Assembly: GCA_965267475.1 (NCBI GenBank)
Contig: OZ254079.1
Span: 1,240,001-1,304,000, forward strand
DNA length: 64,000 nt
Source of the DNA: JBCBKU01 sp965267475
Lineage (GTDB): Bacteria > Pseudomonadota > Alphaproteobacteria > Rhodobacterales > Rhodobacteraceae
Direction of reading: 5' to 3'
Of this stretch, positions 42,111 through 50,382 are shown piece after piece. Position numbers and translations under genes: made by a program. The notes beneath the pieces were generated by a model that was not told the origin of the DNA, searched no databases, and worked only from the letters and a program-made list of their open reading frames with translations. Within the stretch, counting starts at the first letter, position 1, and every line of letters starts with the position of its first letter.

Positions 42111-44420
42111 ATGTCGGATACCAGTGACGAAGATCCAGATCGCGGTGAGGTGGCCGAACCGCTGCGCCGGGCCATCGGTGATCGGTATCTGACCTATGCG
42201 TTGTCGACAATCATGCACCGCGCGCTTCCCGATGCGCGGGATGGGTTGAAGCCGGTCCACCGCCGGATCCTTTACGCGATGCGGCGCCTGAACCTGGCGT
42301 CGAACGGCAAATTCCTGAAATCGGCGAAGATTTCGGGTGACACGATGGGTGATTTCCACCCTCACGGGGACGGCGCGATCTATGACGCGATGGCGCGTCT
42401 CGCGCAGGATTTCAACGTGCGCTATCCGCTGGTCGACGGGCAGGGCAACTTCGGTAATATCGACGGCGATAATCCGGCGGCGTCGCGCTACACCGAAGCG
42501 CGGATGACGGCGGTAGCCGAAGCGCTTTTGGAAGGCCTTGACGAAGACGCCGTCGATTTCCGCGATAACTATGACGGCCGGTTGCAGGAACCCGTCGTAC
42601 TTCCCGCGACCTTTCCGCATTTGCTGGCCAACGGTGCCGCCGGTATCGCCGTAGGCATGGCCACCAACATCCCGCCGCACAATATCGGCGAGTTGTGTGA
42701 TGCCTGCATTCATCTGGCGAAGGCGGAAAATTCTGAACTCGTCCGCGATGATACGCTGATTGAGAAGGTGAAGGGCCCCGATTTTCCAACCGGCGGGATC
42801 ATCGTGGAACCGCAAGACGCGATTTATGAAGCGTATCGCACGGGCCGGGGCGGTTTCCGTACGCGCGCCCGCTGGTCGGTTGAGGATCTTGGGCGCGGTC
42901 AGTGGCAGGTCGTCGTGACCGAGATCCCCTATCAGGTGCAGAAATCGAAACTGATCGAGAAGATCGCCGAACTGATCCAGACAAAGAAAGTGCCGATCCT
43001 GGCCGATGTCCGCGATGAAAGCGCCGAAGACATCCGGATCGTGCTCGAGCCTCGGTCCAAGAATGTCGAGCCGGACGTTCTGATGAATATCCTGTTCAAG
43101 AATTCCGAACTCGAGACGCGGTTTTCGCTGAACATGAACGTGCTGATTGACGGGCGGACGCCCAAGGTCGCCTCGCTAAAAGAAGTCTTGCGCGCTTTCA
43201 TGGCGCATCGGCGCGAGGTGTTGGAGCGGCGGTCGAAGTACCGATTGAAACAGATCGACCACCGTTTGGAGGTTTTGGAAGGCTTCATCACGGCGTTTCT
43301 GAATCTCGACCGGGTGATCGATATCATCCGTTATGACGAAGATCCGAAAGCCGCCTTGATGCGCGAAGATTGGGGGCAATCCCACACCCGCGCGACGTCC
43401 GAGGCTGACTATGTCTCGCCGCCCGAGGGCGAGGGGGAACTGACCGAGGTTCAGGTCGACGCGATCCTGAATATGCGTCTTCGCTCGCTCAGGCGGCTCG
43501 AGGAGATGGAGCTTCGCCGCGAATTCGATGCCCTGACTGAAGAACGCGCGGCGCTGGAAGATCTTCTCGCCGATCCGTCCCAGCAATGGGGTCGGATTGC
43601 CGACCAGTTGCGCGAGGTCAAGAAACAGTTCGGCAAGGACGCGCCCGGCGGTGCCCGCAGAACCGAGTTTTCCGAGGCCGCAGAGGTTGAAGACGTCCCG
43701 TTCGAGGCGATGATCGACAAGGAACCGATCACGGTGGTCTGCTCAGAAATGGGCTGGATCCGCGCCATGAAGGGCCACATCGACCTGTCCCAAGAGCTGA
43801 AATTCAAAGACGGCGACAAGGGCCGGTTCCTGTTCCACGCCGAAACCACAGACCGGCTGCTGATGTTCGGTGCGAACGGGCGGATGTACACGCTGTCGGC
43901 GGCGAACCTGCCGGGCGGGCGGGGCATGGGGGAACCTGTGCGCCTGATGACAGACTTGCCGAACGAGGCCGGGATCGTCGCGCTATTCGCTCACAAACCC
44001 GGCGCGAAACTGATCGTGGCCTCGGCTGCGGGCGACGGGTTTGTCGTGGCTGAAGATGAGATCATTGCACAGACACGGACCGGCAAGCAGGTTCTGAACC
44101 TCAAAGGCGATGTCCAGGCCGTCGTGTGCAAACGCATCGATGGCGATCACGTGGCCACGGTGGGCGAAAACCGCAAGCTTTTGGTTTTCCCGCTGGACGA
44201 ATTGCCCGAGATGACGCGCGGCAAAGGCGTCCGATTGCAGAAATACAAAGATTGCGGGTTGGTCGACGCCACCGCCTTCACATGGGTCGACGGCTTGTCC
44301 TGGCTTGACCCGGCGGGGCGGACGCGCACCGAAGCCGATATGACGGAATGGTTGGGCAAACGCGCCTCGGCCGGGCGCATGGCGCCGCGCGGCTTTCCTC
44401 GCGACAATCGCTTCACCTGA
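42111..44420 (+). CDS. parC: DNA topoisomerase IV subunit A
   Basis: A 769-residue topoisomerase subunit. The DNA-cleaving tyrosine is Tyr127 in PAASRYTEARM. HPHGDGAIYDAMARLAQDFN and IVLEPRSKNVEP are family motifs. The C-terminal blades lack a GyrA box and the length fits ParC, so it is not gyrA. ATG 42111 is preferred; the frame runs back to 42033. parE was not found in the window. Confidence 0.95.
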   Translation: MSDTSDEDPDRGEVAEPLRRAIGDRYLTYALSTIMHRALPDARDGLKPVHRRILYAMRRLNLASNGKFLKSAKISGDTMGDFHPHGDGAIYDAMARLAQDFNVRYPLVDGQGNFGNIDGDNPAASRYTEARMTAVAEALLEGLDEDAVDFRDNYDGRLQEPVVLPATFPHLLANGAAGIAVGMATNIPPHNIGELCDACIHLAKAENSELVRDDTLIEKVKGPDFPTGGIIVEPQDAIYEAYRTGRGGFRTRARWSVEDLGRGQWQVVVTEIPYQVQKSKLIEKIAELIQTKKVPILADVRDESAEDIRIVLEPRSKNVEPDVLMNILFKNSELETRFSLNMNVLIDGRTPKVASLKEVLRAFMAHRREVLERRSKYRLKQIDHRLEVLEGFITAFLNLDRVIDIIRYDEDPKAALMREDWGQSHTRATSEADYVSPPEGEGELTEVQVDAILNMRLRSLRRLEEMELRREFDALTEERAALEDLLADPSQQWGRIADQLREVKKQFGKDAPGGARRTEFSEAAEVEDVPFEAMIDKEPITVVCSEMGWIRAMKGHIDLSQELKFKDGDKGRFLFHAETTDRLLMFGANGRMYTLSAANLPGGRGMGEPVRLMTDLPNEAGIVALFAHKPGAKLIVASAAGDGFVVAEDEIIAQTRTGKQVLNLKGDVQAVVCKRIDGDHVATVGENRKLLVFPLDELPEMTRGKGVRLQKYKDCGLVDATAFTWVDGLSWLDPAGRTRTEADMTEWLGKRASAGRMAPRGFPRDNRFT

Positions 44421-44503
44421 AAAAACCCTGTCACTATAGGCAGTTGAAATGATTCGCCGGACCCATTACCCCGGTATCCAACAAGAACGATAAAGGCTGG
44501 GAC

Positions 44504-45154
44504 ATGGGAGTGAGGGCAGCATTTGCTGCGATGGCCTGCGCCATCCTGGCGGCCTGTGCATCCGACAAGGATCTGCAAGAACCGGTTGTCCCAATTGGCG
44601 ACTTCCGAATGGGGTTCAACATCACGACCGCCAATGACGCACTTGCCGGGCCGTTTTCGCGTGTCGCGTCCGAAGCGCAGCTTGAAGAAGCGCTTCATGA
44701 GGCGGTCGAACGTCGTCTGGCCCGGTACGACGGCAGGGGGCTTTATCATGTGGGCGCCCGGATCGAAGGCTATATCCTGGCGGTGCCGGGGGTGCCTTTG
44801 GTGGCCAACCCGCGATCGGTCATGATCATTGCGCTTCAGGTCTGGGACGATGCGACGCAAGAGAAGCTGACTGAAGAACCTGTACAGATCGTGGCCTTCG
44901 AAGGGCTGGGGACGGGCGTGCCGCTGGTGCCATCCGGGCTGGTGAACAGTCGCGAAGATCAACTCGACAATCTGGTGCGATCTGCCGCCCGCGAGATCGA
45001 AGATTTTCTGCGCGAGAATGAAGCAGCCTGGTTCGCTGAAAAACCCGGCCGCGCGCGCGTGCCCTTTGACCGGACCGCGCGGGATCGCAACGGCGGGCTG
45101 TTGGCTGAAGTCGCGGCAGGCGATACGGGTGCGGTCCTTCCGTCGGGGCCTTGA
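44504..45154 (+). CDS. Lipoprotein of unknown function
   Basis: A 216-residue protein with a lipobox at LAAC (AACAILAACASDKD) after a short signal sequence. The mature part (MGFNITTANDALAGPFSRVA, EALHEAVERRLARYDGRGLY, GYILAVPGVPLVANPRSVMI) is like the lipoproteins of Rhodobacterales annotated without function. The tuf promoter candidate overlaps its stop codon. Confidence 0.75.
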   Translation: MGVRAAFAAMACAILAACASDKDLQEPVVPIGDFRMGFNITTANDALAGPFSRVASEAQLEEALHEAVERRLARYDGRGLYHVGARIEGYILAVPGVPLVANPRSVMIIALQVWDDATQEKLTEEPVQIVAFEGLGTGVPLVPSGLVNSREDQLDNLVRSAAREIEDFLRENEAAWFAEKPGRARVPFDRTARDRNGGLLAEVAAGDTGAVLPSGP

Positions 45155-45179
45155 AATCCGGCACGTAAATAAGTAGCTA
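45151..45179 (+). promoter_or_regulatory. Candidate sigma-70 type promoter for tuf
   Basis: TTGAAA (45151-45156), 17-base spacer, TAGCTA (45174-45179). Expected start near 45186 gives a leader of about 50 bases before the tuf ATG at 45237. The -35 box overlaps the stop of the lipoprotein gene. By eye only. Confidence 0.4.
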
Positions 45180-45236
45180 CCGCGCCGAGTTGAATCGGGT
45201 CTGTACGGGCCCCCGAATTGGATGAGGCGATCGCCC

Positions 45237-46412
45237 ATGGCGAAGGAAAAGTTCGAACGCAACAAGCCGCATGTTAACATCGGCACGATTGGCCATGTTG
45301 ACCACGGCAAGACGACGCTGACGGCGGCGATCACGAAGTATTTTGGCGACTTCCAGGCCTATGACCAGATCGACGGCGCTCCGGAAGAGAAGGCGCGCGG
45401 GATCACGATCTCGACGGCGCATGTGGAATATGAGACCGAGAACCGCCACTACGCCCATGTCGACTGCCCGGGCCACGCGGACTATGTGAAGAACATGATC
45501 ACCGGGGCCGCCCAGATGGACGGCGCGATCCTGGTCGTGAACGCCGCCGACGGCCCGATGCCGCAAACGCGCGAGCACATTCTTCTGGGCCGCCAGGTCG
45601 GGATCCCGAACATCGTGGTCTACATGAACAAGGTCGACCAGGTGGACGACGAAGAGCTTCTGGAACTCGTCGAGATGGAGATCCGGGAACTTCTGAGCTC
45701 GTACGAATATCCGGGCGACGACATTCCGATCATCAAGGGGTCGGCGCTGGCCGCGATGGAAGGCAACTCGCCCGAGATCGGCGAGGAATCGATCAAGGCG
45801 CTGATGGCGGCGGTCGACGACTACATCCCGACGCCGGAACGGGCGATCGACCAGCCCTTCCTGATGCCGATCGAGGACGTGTTCTCGATCTCGGGCCGGG
45901 GTACGGTTGTGACCGGCCGGGTCGAGCGTGGCGTGATCAATGTGGGCGACGAGATCGAGATCGTCGGCATCCGCGACACCACGAAGACGACCTGCACGGG
46001 CGTTGAGATGTTCCGCAAGCTCCTGGACCGGGGCGAAGCGGGCGACAACATCGGTGCGCTTCTGCGCGGTGTGGACCGTGACGGGGTCGAGCGGGGCCAG
46101 GTGCTCTGCAAGCCGGGTTCGGTGACGCCGCACACGAAGTTCGAGGCCGAGGCCTATATCTTGACGAAGGATGAAGGCGGGCGCCACACGCCGTTCTTCG
46201 CCAACTATCGCCCGCAATTCTACTTCCGGACGACGGATGTGACGGGGACGGTGGAACTGGCGGCCGGCACCGAGATGGTGATGCCGGGCGACAACGTGTC
46301 GTTCTCGGTCGAGCTGATCGCACCGATCGCGATGGAACAGGGCCTCCGCTTCGCCATCCGCGAAGGCGGCCGTACCGTCGGCGCAGGCGTCGTCTCGAAA
46401 ATTATCGAATAG
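45237..46412 (+). CDS. tuf: Elongation factor Tu
   Basis: The 391-residue GTPase that brings aminoacyl-tRNA to the ribosome. G1 is GHVDHGKT, and DCPGHADYVKNMITGAAQMD and MNKVDQVDD are G3/G4. ATG 45237 starts AKEKFERNKPHVNIGTIGHV; upstream codons are leader. It stands outside any ribosomal-protein operon here, so it is probably one of the two tuf copies these bacteria often have. A strong terminator follows at 46434. Confidence 0.98.
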   Translation: MAKEKFERNKPHVNIGTIGHVDHGKTTLTAAITKYFGDFQAYDQIDGAPEEKARGITISTAHVEYETENRHYAHVDCPGHADYVKNMITGAAQMDGAILVVNAADGPMPQTREHILLGRQVGIPNIVVYMNKVDQVDDEELLELVEMEIRELLSSYEYPGDDIPIIKGSALAAMEGNSPEIGEESIKALMAAVDDYIPTPERAIDQPFLMPIEDVFSISGRGTVVTGRVERGVINVGDEIEIVGIRDTTKTTCTGVEMFRKLLDRGEAGDNIGALLRGVDRDGVERGQVLCKPGSVTPHTKFEAEAYILTKDEGGRHTPFFANYRPQFYFRTTDVTGTVELAAGTEMVMPGDNVSFSVELIAPIAMEQGLRFAIREGGRTVGAGVVSKIIE

Positions 46413-46433
46413 GCGACCAACGCCCATGAATGG

Positions 46434-46463
46434 AAAGGCCGCGGGACACCGCGGCCTTTCTTT
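46434..46463 (+). terminator. Rho-independent terminator after tuf
   Basis: 11-bp perfect stem (AAAGGCCGCGG at 46434-46444 with 46449-46459), GACA loop, T-rich tail (TTTCTTTG). It separates tuf from the acetyltransferase gene. Confidence 0.93.
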
Positions 46464-46480
46464 GTTAGCGGGGGCGCATC

Positions 46481-47158
46481 ATGCCTTTTGCCTATCCATC
46501 ACCCGACACGCCGCATCCGGTGACTTTGCCGGATGGAAGCAAGCTTCCGAACAACGTCTTTCTGAAGGCGGTGATCGATCATCCCGGAATTGAGATCGGG
46601 GATTACACCTATGCCAGCGATTTCGACCCCCCGGCGGAACTTGGCGGTTGGGCCTCGCGGATCGCGCCGTTCTTGTTCCCGGTCTCGCCGGACAGGTTGA
46701 TCATCGGTAAATTCGGGCAATTCGCGCATGGTGTGCGGTTCATCACCCATTCGGCGAACCATGCGATGGGCGGGTTTTCAACCTATCCCTTTGCCATCCA
46801 CGATCCCGACCGGTTCGGCGCCTATGCTGCCGAGATGCCGGTGGGGCGCGATACCCTGATCGGGCATGATGTCTGGCTTGGCATGGATGTGAAGGTCATG
46901 CCTGGCGCACGGGTGGGCAATGGCGTGATCGCCGGTGCGGGGGCCGTCTTGGCCGGGGACATCCCTGACTATGCCGTCGTGGCGGGCAATCCAGGCACGG
47001 TGCGTCGGATGCGGTTTGCTCCGGATGTTATTGCCGCGCTCAATGAAATTGCCTGGTGGGACTGGCCGATTGACGCGATCCTCGCGGCCGAAACCCATAT
47101 CACAAGTGCCGATATCGACGCATTGCGCAGTGTGGCTCGTCAGGCGCGCTTGGCGTGA
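46481..47158 (+). CDS. CatB-type hexapeptide O-acetyltransferase
   Basis: A 225-residue left-handed beta-helix acetyltransferase. Hexapeptide repeats are visible in VGRDTLIGHDVWLGMDVKVM then PGARVGNGVIAGAGAVLAG and IPDYAVVAGNPGTVRRMRF. FITHSANHAMGGFSTYPF contains the catalytic His region of xenobiotic acetyltransferases. The family includes chloramphenicol and streptogramin acetyltransferases, but its natural acceptor here is unknown. It is convergent with, and overlaps by 19 bp, the methyltransferase gene. Confidence 0.92.
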   Translation: MPFAYPSPDTPHPVTLPDGSKLPNNVFLKAVIDHPGIEIGDYTYASDFDPPAELGGWASRIAPFLFPVSPDRLIIGKFGQFAHGVRFITHSANHAMGGFSTYPFAIHDPDRFGAYAAEMPVGRDTLIGHDVWLGMDVKVMPGARVGNGVIAGAGAVLAGDIPDYAVVAGNPGTVRRMRFAPDVIAALNEIAWWDWPIDAILAAETHITSADIDALRSVARQARLA

Positions 47159-48009
47159 GCGGGCCGTGGCTGCGGCCGGATCTTGAACCGTTTTGCCTTA
47201 CGTTGCCCGGGGTTCAGCGTGACAGCCTCGGCCATGGCGACCAGACGGGCGTCCACATCCCAGTGGCGCAGACGTTGCCGGGCTGAGTTGATCCCTTCCA
47301 GAAGATCCTCGTCGCTCAGATGGCCAACGCGACCGGCTTCAAGCGCCGCTTCGTCCACTTCCTTCGTGCAGAGATAAACCACCGTATCTTTCGGACATAC
47401 GGCGACAGGCCGGAACCAATTGGCCATCCGTTCCATCTGGACGGGGATCCAAGGCACCTTCCAATGCAGAAAATCTTGCTGCAGGACAACCGAACGCCCC
47501 GGGATCAGCGCCGGAAAAAAGATTTCGGCCATCCGGTCCAACCCCTTGGCCGTCTTGCCCGCGTCGATTGCCAAGACCTCGATCAACCCGTCCAGCCAGA
47601 TGTGATCTTCGATCTGGCCCTTGTGAAACGTGACATGCGGTGCCCAGGGCGCCAAAAGCCGCTTGGACAGGGGCAGGATATCGGTTTCGTCAAACGGCTG
47701 GATCCCCGCCGGATAGAGGATCAGTTCCTTAACCGACGGGCTGGCCCCAAAGCGATCGAACGCGTGAACTGGGGCGGTCCGACCGGCGCGGCGTTGCCCT
47801 TCGGCAAGAAGCGCCGTCGAACCGCCAACGAAACTTCCTAGATCGACGATGGCACCGTGGCCTTTGGCCCAGGTTTCGGTGGTCCAAACGTACAGAAGCC
47901 GTTCCATCGGCGACAACATGGTCGGGACATATCGCGCCGGGCCCAGCGCCGTCTCGTCCATGTCGCGCCAGGGTTCTGAGGCAAAGATCTCGACACGCAA
48001 ATCTGACAT
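47140..48009 (-). CDS. Class I SAM-dependent methyltransferase-like protein
   Basis: A 289-residue protein. GHGAIVDLGSFVGGSTALLA is the SAM-binding motif I of the TylF/Methyltransf_24-like group; HAFDRFG and FHKGQIED follow in the usual order and VLAIDAGK is the acidic post-motif. Often linked to glycosyl or surface-sugar gene sets elsewhere. Substrate unknown. It overlaps the 3' end of the acetyltransferase gene. Confidence 0.82.
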   Translation of the reverse strand: MSDLRVEIFASEPWRDMDETALGPARYVPTMLSPMERLLYVWTTETWAKGHGAIVDLGSFVGGSTALLAEGQRRAGRTAPVHAFDRFGASPSVKELILYPAGIQPFDETDILPLSKRLLAPWAPHVTFHKGQIEDHIWLDGLIEVLAIDAGKTAKGLDRMAEIFFPALIPGRSVVLQQDFLHWKVPWIPVQMERMANWFRPVAVCPKDTVVYLCTKEVDEAALEAGRVGHLSDEDLLEGINSARQRLRHWDVDARLVAMAEAVTLNPGQRKAKRFKIRPQPRPAHAKRA

Positions 48010-48041
48010 GGCCGCGTGCCTATCAGGTCAGCTCCAAAACG

Positions 48042-48069
48042 ACAAAGGGCCATCCCGAAGGATGGCCCC
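48042..48069 (-). terminator. Rho-independent terminator of the small secreted protein gene
   Basis: 9-bp perfect stem (48047-48055 with 48060-48068) closing a CGAA loop on the plus strand; read on the minus strand it is followed by TTTGTC, fitting the end of the 48102-48359 gene. Confidence 0.82.
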
Positions 48070-48101
48070 GAACCGATAGATCGGTGAAGTGGGAAAGCCC
48101 C

Positions 48102-48359
48102 TTACTTCTCCAGGATCCGCATGGCTTCGGTCTTCTGCTGCTGCTCGGACATGCTGTCGCCCGAGAGAACGGCGCGCAGCTGTGCGATCTGGCCGAGCGT
48201 CAGGTCGTTGATGCCCGACGTGTCAACGCCCAGGCGGGTCAGTTCGTTGTAAACAGCGCCGACCAGCATGTTGTGCTCGTTTTCCATTGCGAAGGAAGGA
48301 GCGGCTGCGCCGAGAGCCAGAGTAGCAGCAGTAGCGAGAGCGAGAATGTTACGTGTCAT
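48102..48359 (-). CDS. Small secreted protein of unknown function
   Basis: An 85-residue protein with a clear signal peptide (LALATAATLALGAAAPSFA) and a 60-residue charged mature part (NMLVGAVYNELTRLGVDTSG, LTLGQIAQLRAVLSGD, SEQQQKTEAMRILEK). AAAGGA lies before the ATG. The short helix pattern resembles small periplasmic proteins of Roseobacters but no function is known. Confidence 0.8.
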   Translation of the reverse strand: MTRNILALATAATLALGAAAPSFAMENEHNMLVGAVYNELTRLGVDTSGINDLTLGQIAQLRAVLSGDSMSEQQQKTEAMRILEK

Positions 48360-48710
48360 ATCGAAGTCCTTTCAGTTGTCAGTGCAGAACTGCATCCTGC
48401 GAGACCGATATGCCTGCGCTAAGCCAATGATAAAACACACAAAAATCTTCACGAAGTCTCACGCGTTCTTGAGTTGACCGGCCCGCTCCGTGAGCCGCCT
48501 GTGAGGCGCGCGCGACCCGATTTCTTGCGCATTCTGGAAAAGGTGAACGTTTAAGGGGGCTTGGACTGTTACAACGGCTCACCCGCGCGTGGCCCACATC
48601 ACGCGCACTGTGCTCGGGGCCGTCACTTCCGGTGTTCGTTCGGGATGTTTCCATAGCCAAAAACTTTTGTGAGGGATTTGTCAGATCAAATTTACACAAA
48701 ATCCATGGCG
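48360..48710. other. Gene-free interval between the small secreted protein gene and msrB terminator
   Basis: No credible coding frame is seen on either strand. The part nearest 48360 is the leader of the small secreted protein, with AAAGGA as ribosome site. A 12-bp palindrome TGCAGAACTGCA at 48383-48394 lies within the leader and might be an operator. The rest is AT-rich in places and carries no recognisable RNA gene; a small RNA cannot be excluded. Confidence 0.5.
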
Positions 48711-48746
48711 AAAAAGAAAGAACCGGCCCCTTTCGGGACCGGTTCT
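48711..48746 (-). terminator. Rho-independent terminator of msrB
   Basis: Stem AGAACCGG/CCGGTTCT (48719-48726 with 48739-48746) plus three inner G-C pairs around a TTTC loop; on the minus strand it is followed by TTTCTTTTT. Confidence 0.9.
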
Positions 48747-48779
48747 AACACCGTCTAGGACTCGATATGGAGTGCAGCT

Positions 48780-49316
48780 CTAGGCGGCGACGGTTCGAAA
48801 CGTCAGGGCTGAACCGTTAATACAATGCACAAGCTCTCCGCTGGGATTGACGATGTGGCCAAGATGCGATCCGCAGCGGCGGCAATGCGCTTCCATCAGC
48901 ACGATGTTCCGAAGGTCCATCCCGTCTTCATAGGGGTTGCCATCGGTATCGGTCAGAACCGCGTTTGGCATCGAATGCCGGAAAAAGACCCAGCCGATAT
49001 CCAGGGGCACCTTCCAAAGGGATTCATACAGCGTCAGATCGCAGCCTTTGCAGCAATAGATGCCGTCACGTGTTTCCTCGACGAAGGGGCTTGAGAATTT
49101 GGCTTCGGTCTTCGCCTCACGCATGACGGAGTATTCGTCTTCCGTCAGGCGGGCGCGCCACTCTTCCTCGGTGCGCACGACTTCATAGATGAAGTCTTCC
49201 GATCCCGCGGCGGCCGGTTCGGGCGACGCAAAGCTTTTCGTGGCGGTTGCGGTGCCCAATGCGGTCAACGCCGTTGCACCGAGAAACCCGCGCCGGTTAA
49301 GGGGTGATGTTGTCAT
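48780..49316 (-). CDS. msrB: Tat-exported peptide-methionine (R)-S-oxide reductase
   Basis: A 178-residue enzyme that reduces methionine R-sulfoxide. A twin-arginine signal (NRRGFLGATALTALG, Arg8-Arg9) directs folded export to the periplasm. Zinc ligands are Cys89 and Cys92 (CCKGC) and Cys145 and Cys148 (CRRCGSHLGH). The catalytic Cys165 is in ELVHCINGSA. No MsrA partner lies nearby. Periplasmic protein repair is the likely role. Confidence 0.94.
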   Translation of the reverse strand: MTTSPLNRRGFLGATALTALGTATATKSFASPEPAAAGSEDFIYEVVRTEEEWRARLTEDEYSVMREAKTEAKFSSPFVEETRDGIYCCKGCDLTLYESLWKVPLDIGWVFFRHSMPNAVLTDTDGNPYEDGMDLRNIVLMEAHCRRCGSHLGHIVNPSGELVHCINGSALTFRTVAA

Positions 49317-49484
49317 GGGGGGCTCCTTTCAAGTGCACCGTACACGCCCGCCCGTTCACGCTGAACTCAAGACACCGTGCGTTTGGCCTCCTCGCGCGAC
49401 TGTGAAGATGGGCGTACACGGCCCGGTCGAACGGGATGGGGCTTGATTAAGGACGCCCGCTGCCGTAAGCCGCACCCCGGCCTT

Positions 49485-49560
49485 AGGGGTGTAGCTCAGT
49501 TGGTAGAGCATCGGTCTCCAAAACCGAGGGTCGGGGGTTCGAGCCCCTCCGCCCCTGCCA
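49485..49560 (+). tRNA. tRNA-Trp (CCA anticodon)
   Basis: 76 bases with CCA encoded. AGGGGTG pairs with the acceptor end CGCCCCT including a T-G wobble; the D arm holds TAGCTCAGTTGGTAGAGCA; stem TCGGT/ACCGA encloses loop CTCCAAA with anticodon CCA at 49518-49520; T arm GGGGGTTCGAGCCCC is canonical. Confidence 0.97.
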
Positions 49561-49764
49561 AGGCCCGAACGGACCCGATTGTCGCGCACCAGGGCGACAA
49601 TAAAGGGTCAACCGGTCCCAGCATGTCCCACTCACGAAACAGTTCGCCACTTTCACGCCACGCCCGGGCATGAAGACCCCTTAGAACCACCCGCAAGCCG
49701 TCCCAAAATCGACCGATTGAAGCGTCATCTTCATCGGTGAAGTGGAACGGTGAGGTGAACAGTC

Positions 49765-49971
49765 ATGAAATTCCTGCGAGCCCCTGAGGTGATCGAAGAC
49801 GGCGAAGCGGTGCAGCCGACCGGCGCGGAACTGCTGACGGCGGTGATCGGCGATGCGAACCCTTATGTGCTTTTGGGCTGTGCGGCGGCCTTCGTGGTGA
49901 TCACGGGCATGGTGCTGATGGTCCGGATGCTGAAGCGCAGCAATGACGCGGTCGGGTTTGAACTTGACTGA
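49765..49971 (+). CDS. Small membrane protein of unknown function
   Basis: A 68-residue protein with one strong transmembrane helix (YVLLGCAAAFVVITGMVLMV) after a charged N-terminus and a KRSN tail. It starts at ATG 49765, 204 bp after tRNA-Trp. It is not SecE, which often follows tRNA-Trp. Function unknown. Confidence 0.65.
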   Translation: MKFLRAPEVIEDGEAVQPTGAELLTAVIGDANPYVLLGCAAAFVVITGMVLMVRMLKRSNDAVGFELD

Positions 49972-49974
49972 CGT

Positions 49975-50298
49975 CTAAAGTAGGGCCGATTGGACGTCGG
50001 CCTTCCATCCTAGATACAGCGAGCCCCCGGCCTCGATGACCGGGCGCTTCATCAGCGTCGGATGTTGGGCAAGCAGGGCCTTGGGGCTCTTGGCGCGCTC
50101 GGCCTCATCCAGCCCCCGCCATGTGGTGGACGCGCGGTTGATCAGCTTGTCCCCGAAGGCGGCGTGGAACTTCGCAATATCCTCTGCCGACAGCGGCTCT
50201 GCCCGCACATCCCGGAACGTTACATCATGCCCCGCGGCTTCAAGCGCCTTGAGCGCCTTCCGGCAGGTATCGCAGGTCTTGAGGCCGTAGAGGATCAT
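49975..50298 (-). CDS. ArsC/Spx-like thioredoxin-fold protein
   Basis: A 107-residue protein of the ArsC/Spx superfamily. MILYGLKTCDTCRKALKAL carries the CxxC (C9-C12) used in redox, and FRDVRAEPLSAEDIAKFHAA then LMKRPVIEAGGSLYLGW matches the ArsC fold. A genuine arsenate reductase is possible but the gene is far from any ars operon. It is convergent with the small membrane protein gene. Confidence 0.88.
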   Translation of the reverse strand: MILYGLKTCDTCRKALKALEAAGHDVTFRDVRAEPLSAEDIAKFHAAFGDKLINRASTTWRGLDEAERAKSPKALLAQHPTLMKRPVIEAGGSLYLGWKADVQSALL

Positions 50299-50382
50299 GT
50301 GGGAGTGCCTGGTTGGGGTGGGTACTGCAGCGTGGATGTATTCACGGCTATACCGACCTCACTTTTCTTGGATGATCAATAA

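Noticed and set aside
45177..46427. 416-residue minus-strand frame over tuf
   Set aside because: Antisense of a highly biased gene; arginine/histidine-rich typical of shadow.
49377..49673. 98-residue frame across tRNA-Trp
   Set aside because: Overlaps a perfect tRNA cloverleaf; no family.
49765..49971. SecE identity for the small membrane protein after tRNA-Trp
   Set aside because: Lacks the SecE conserved segment (VTWP-type motif) before the helix; only position suggests it.
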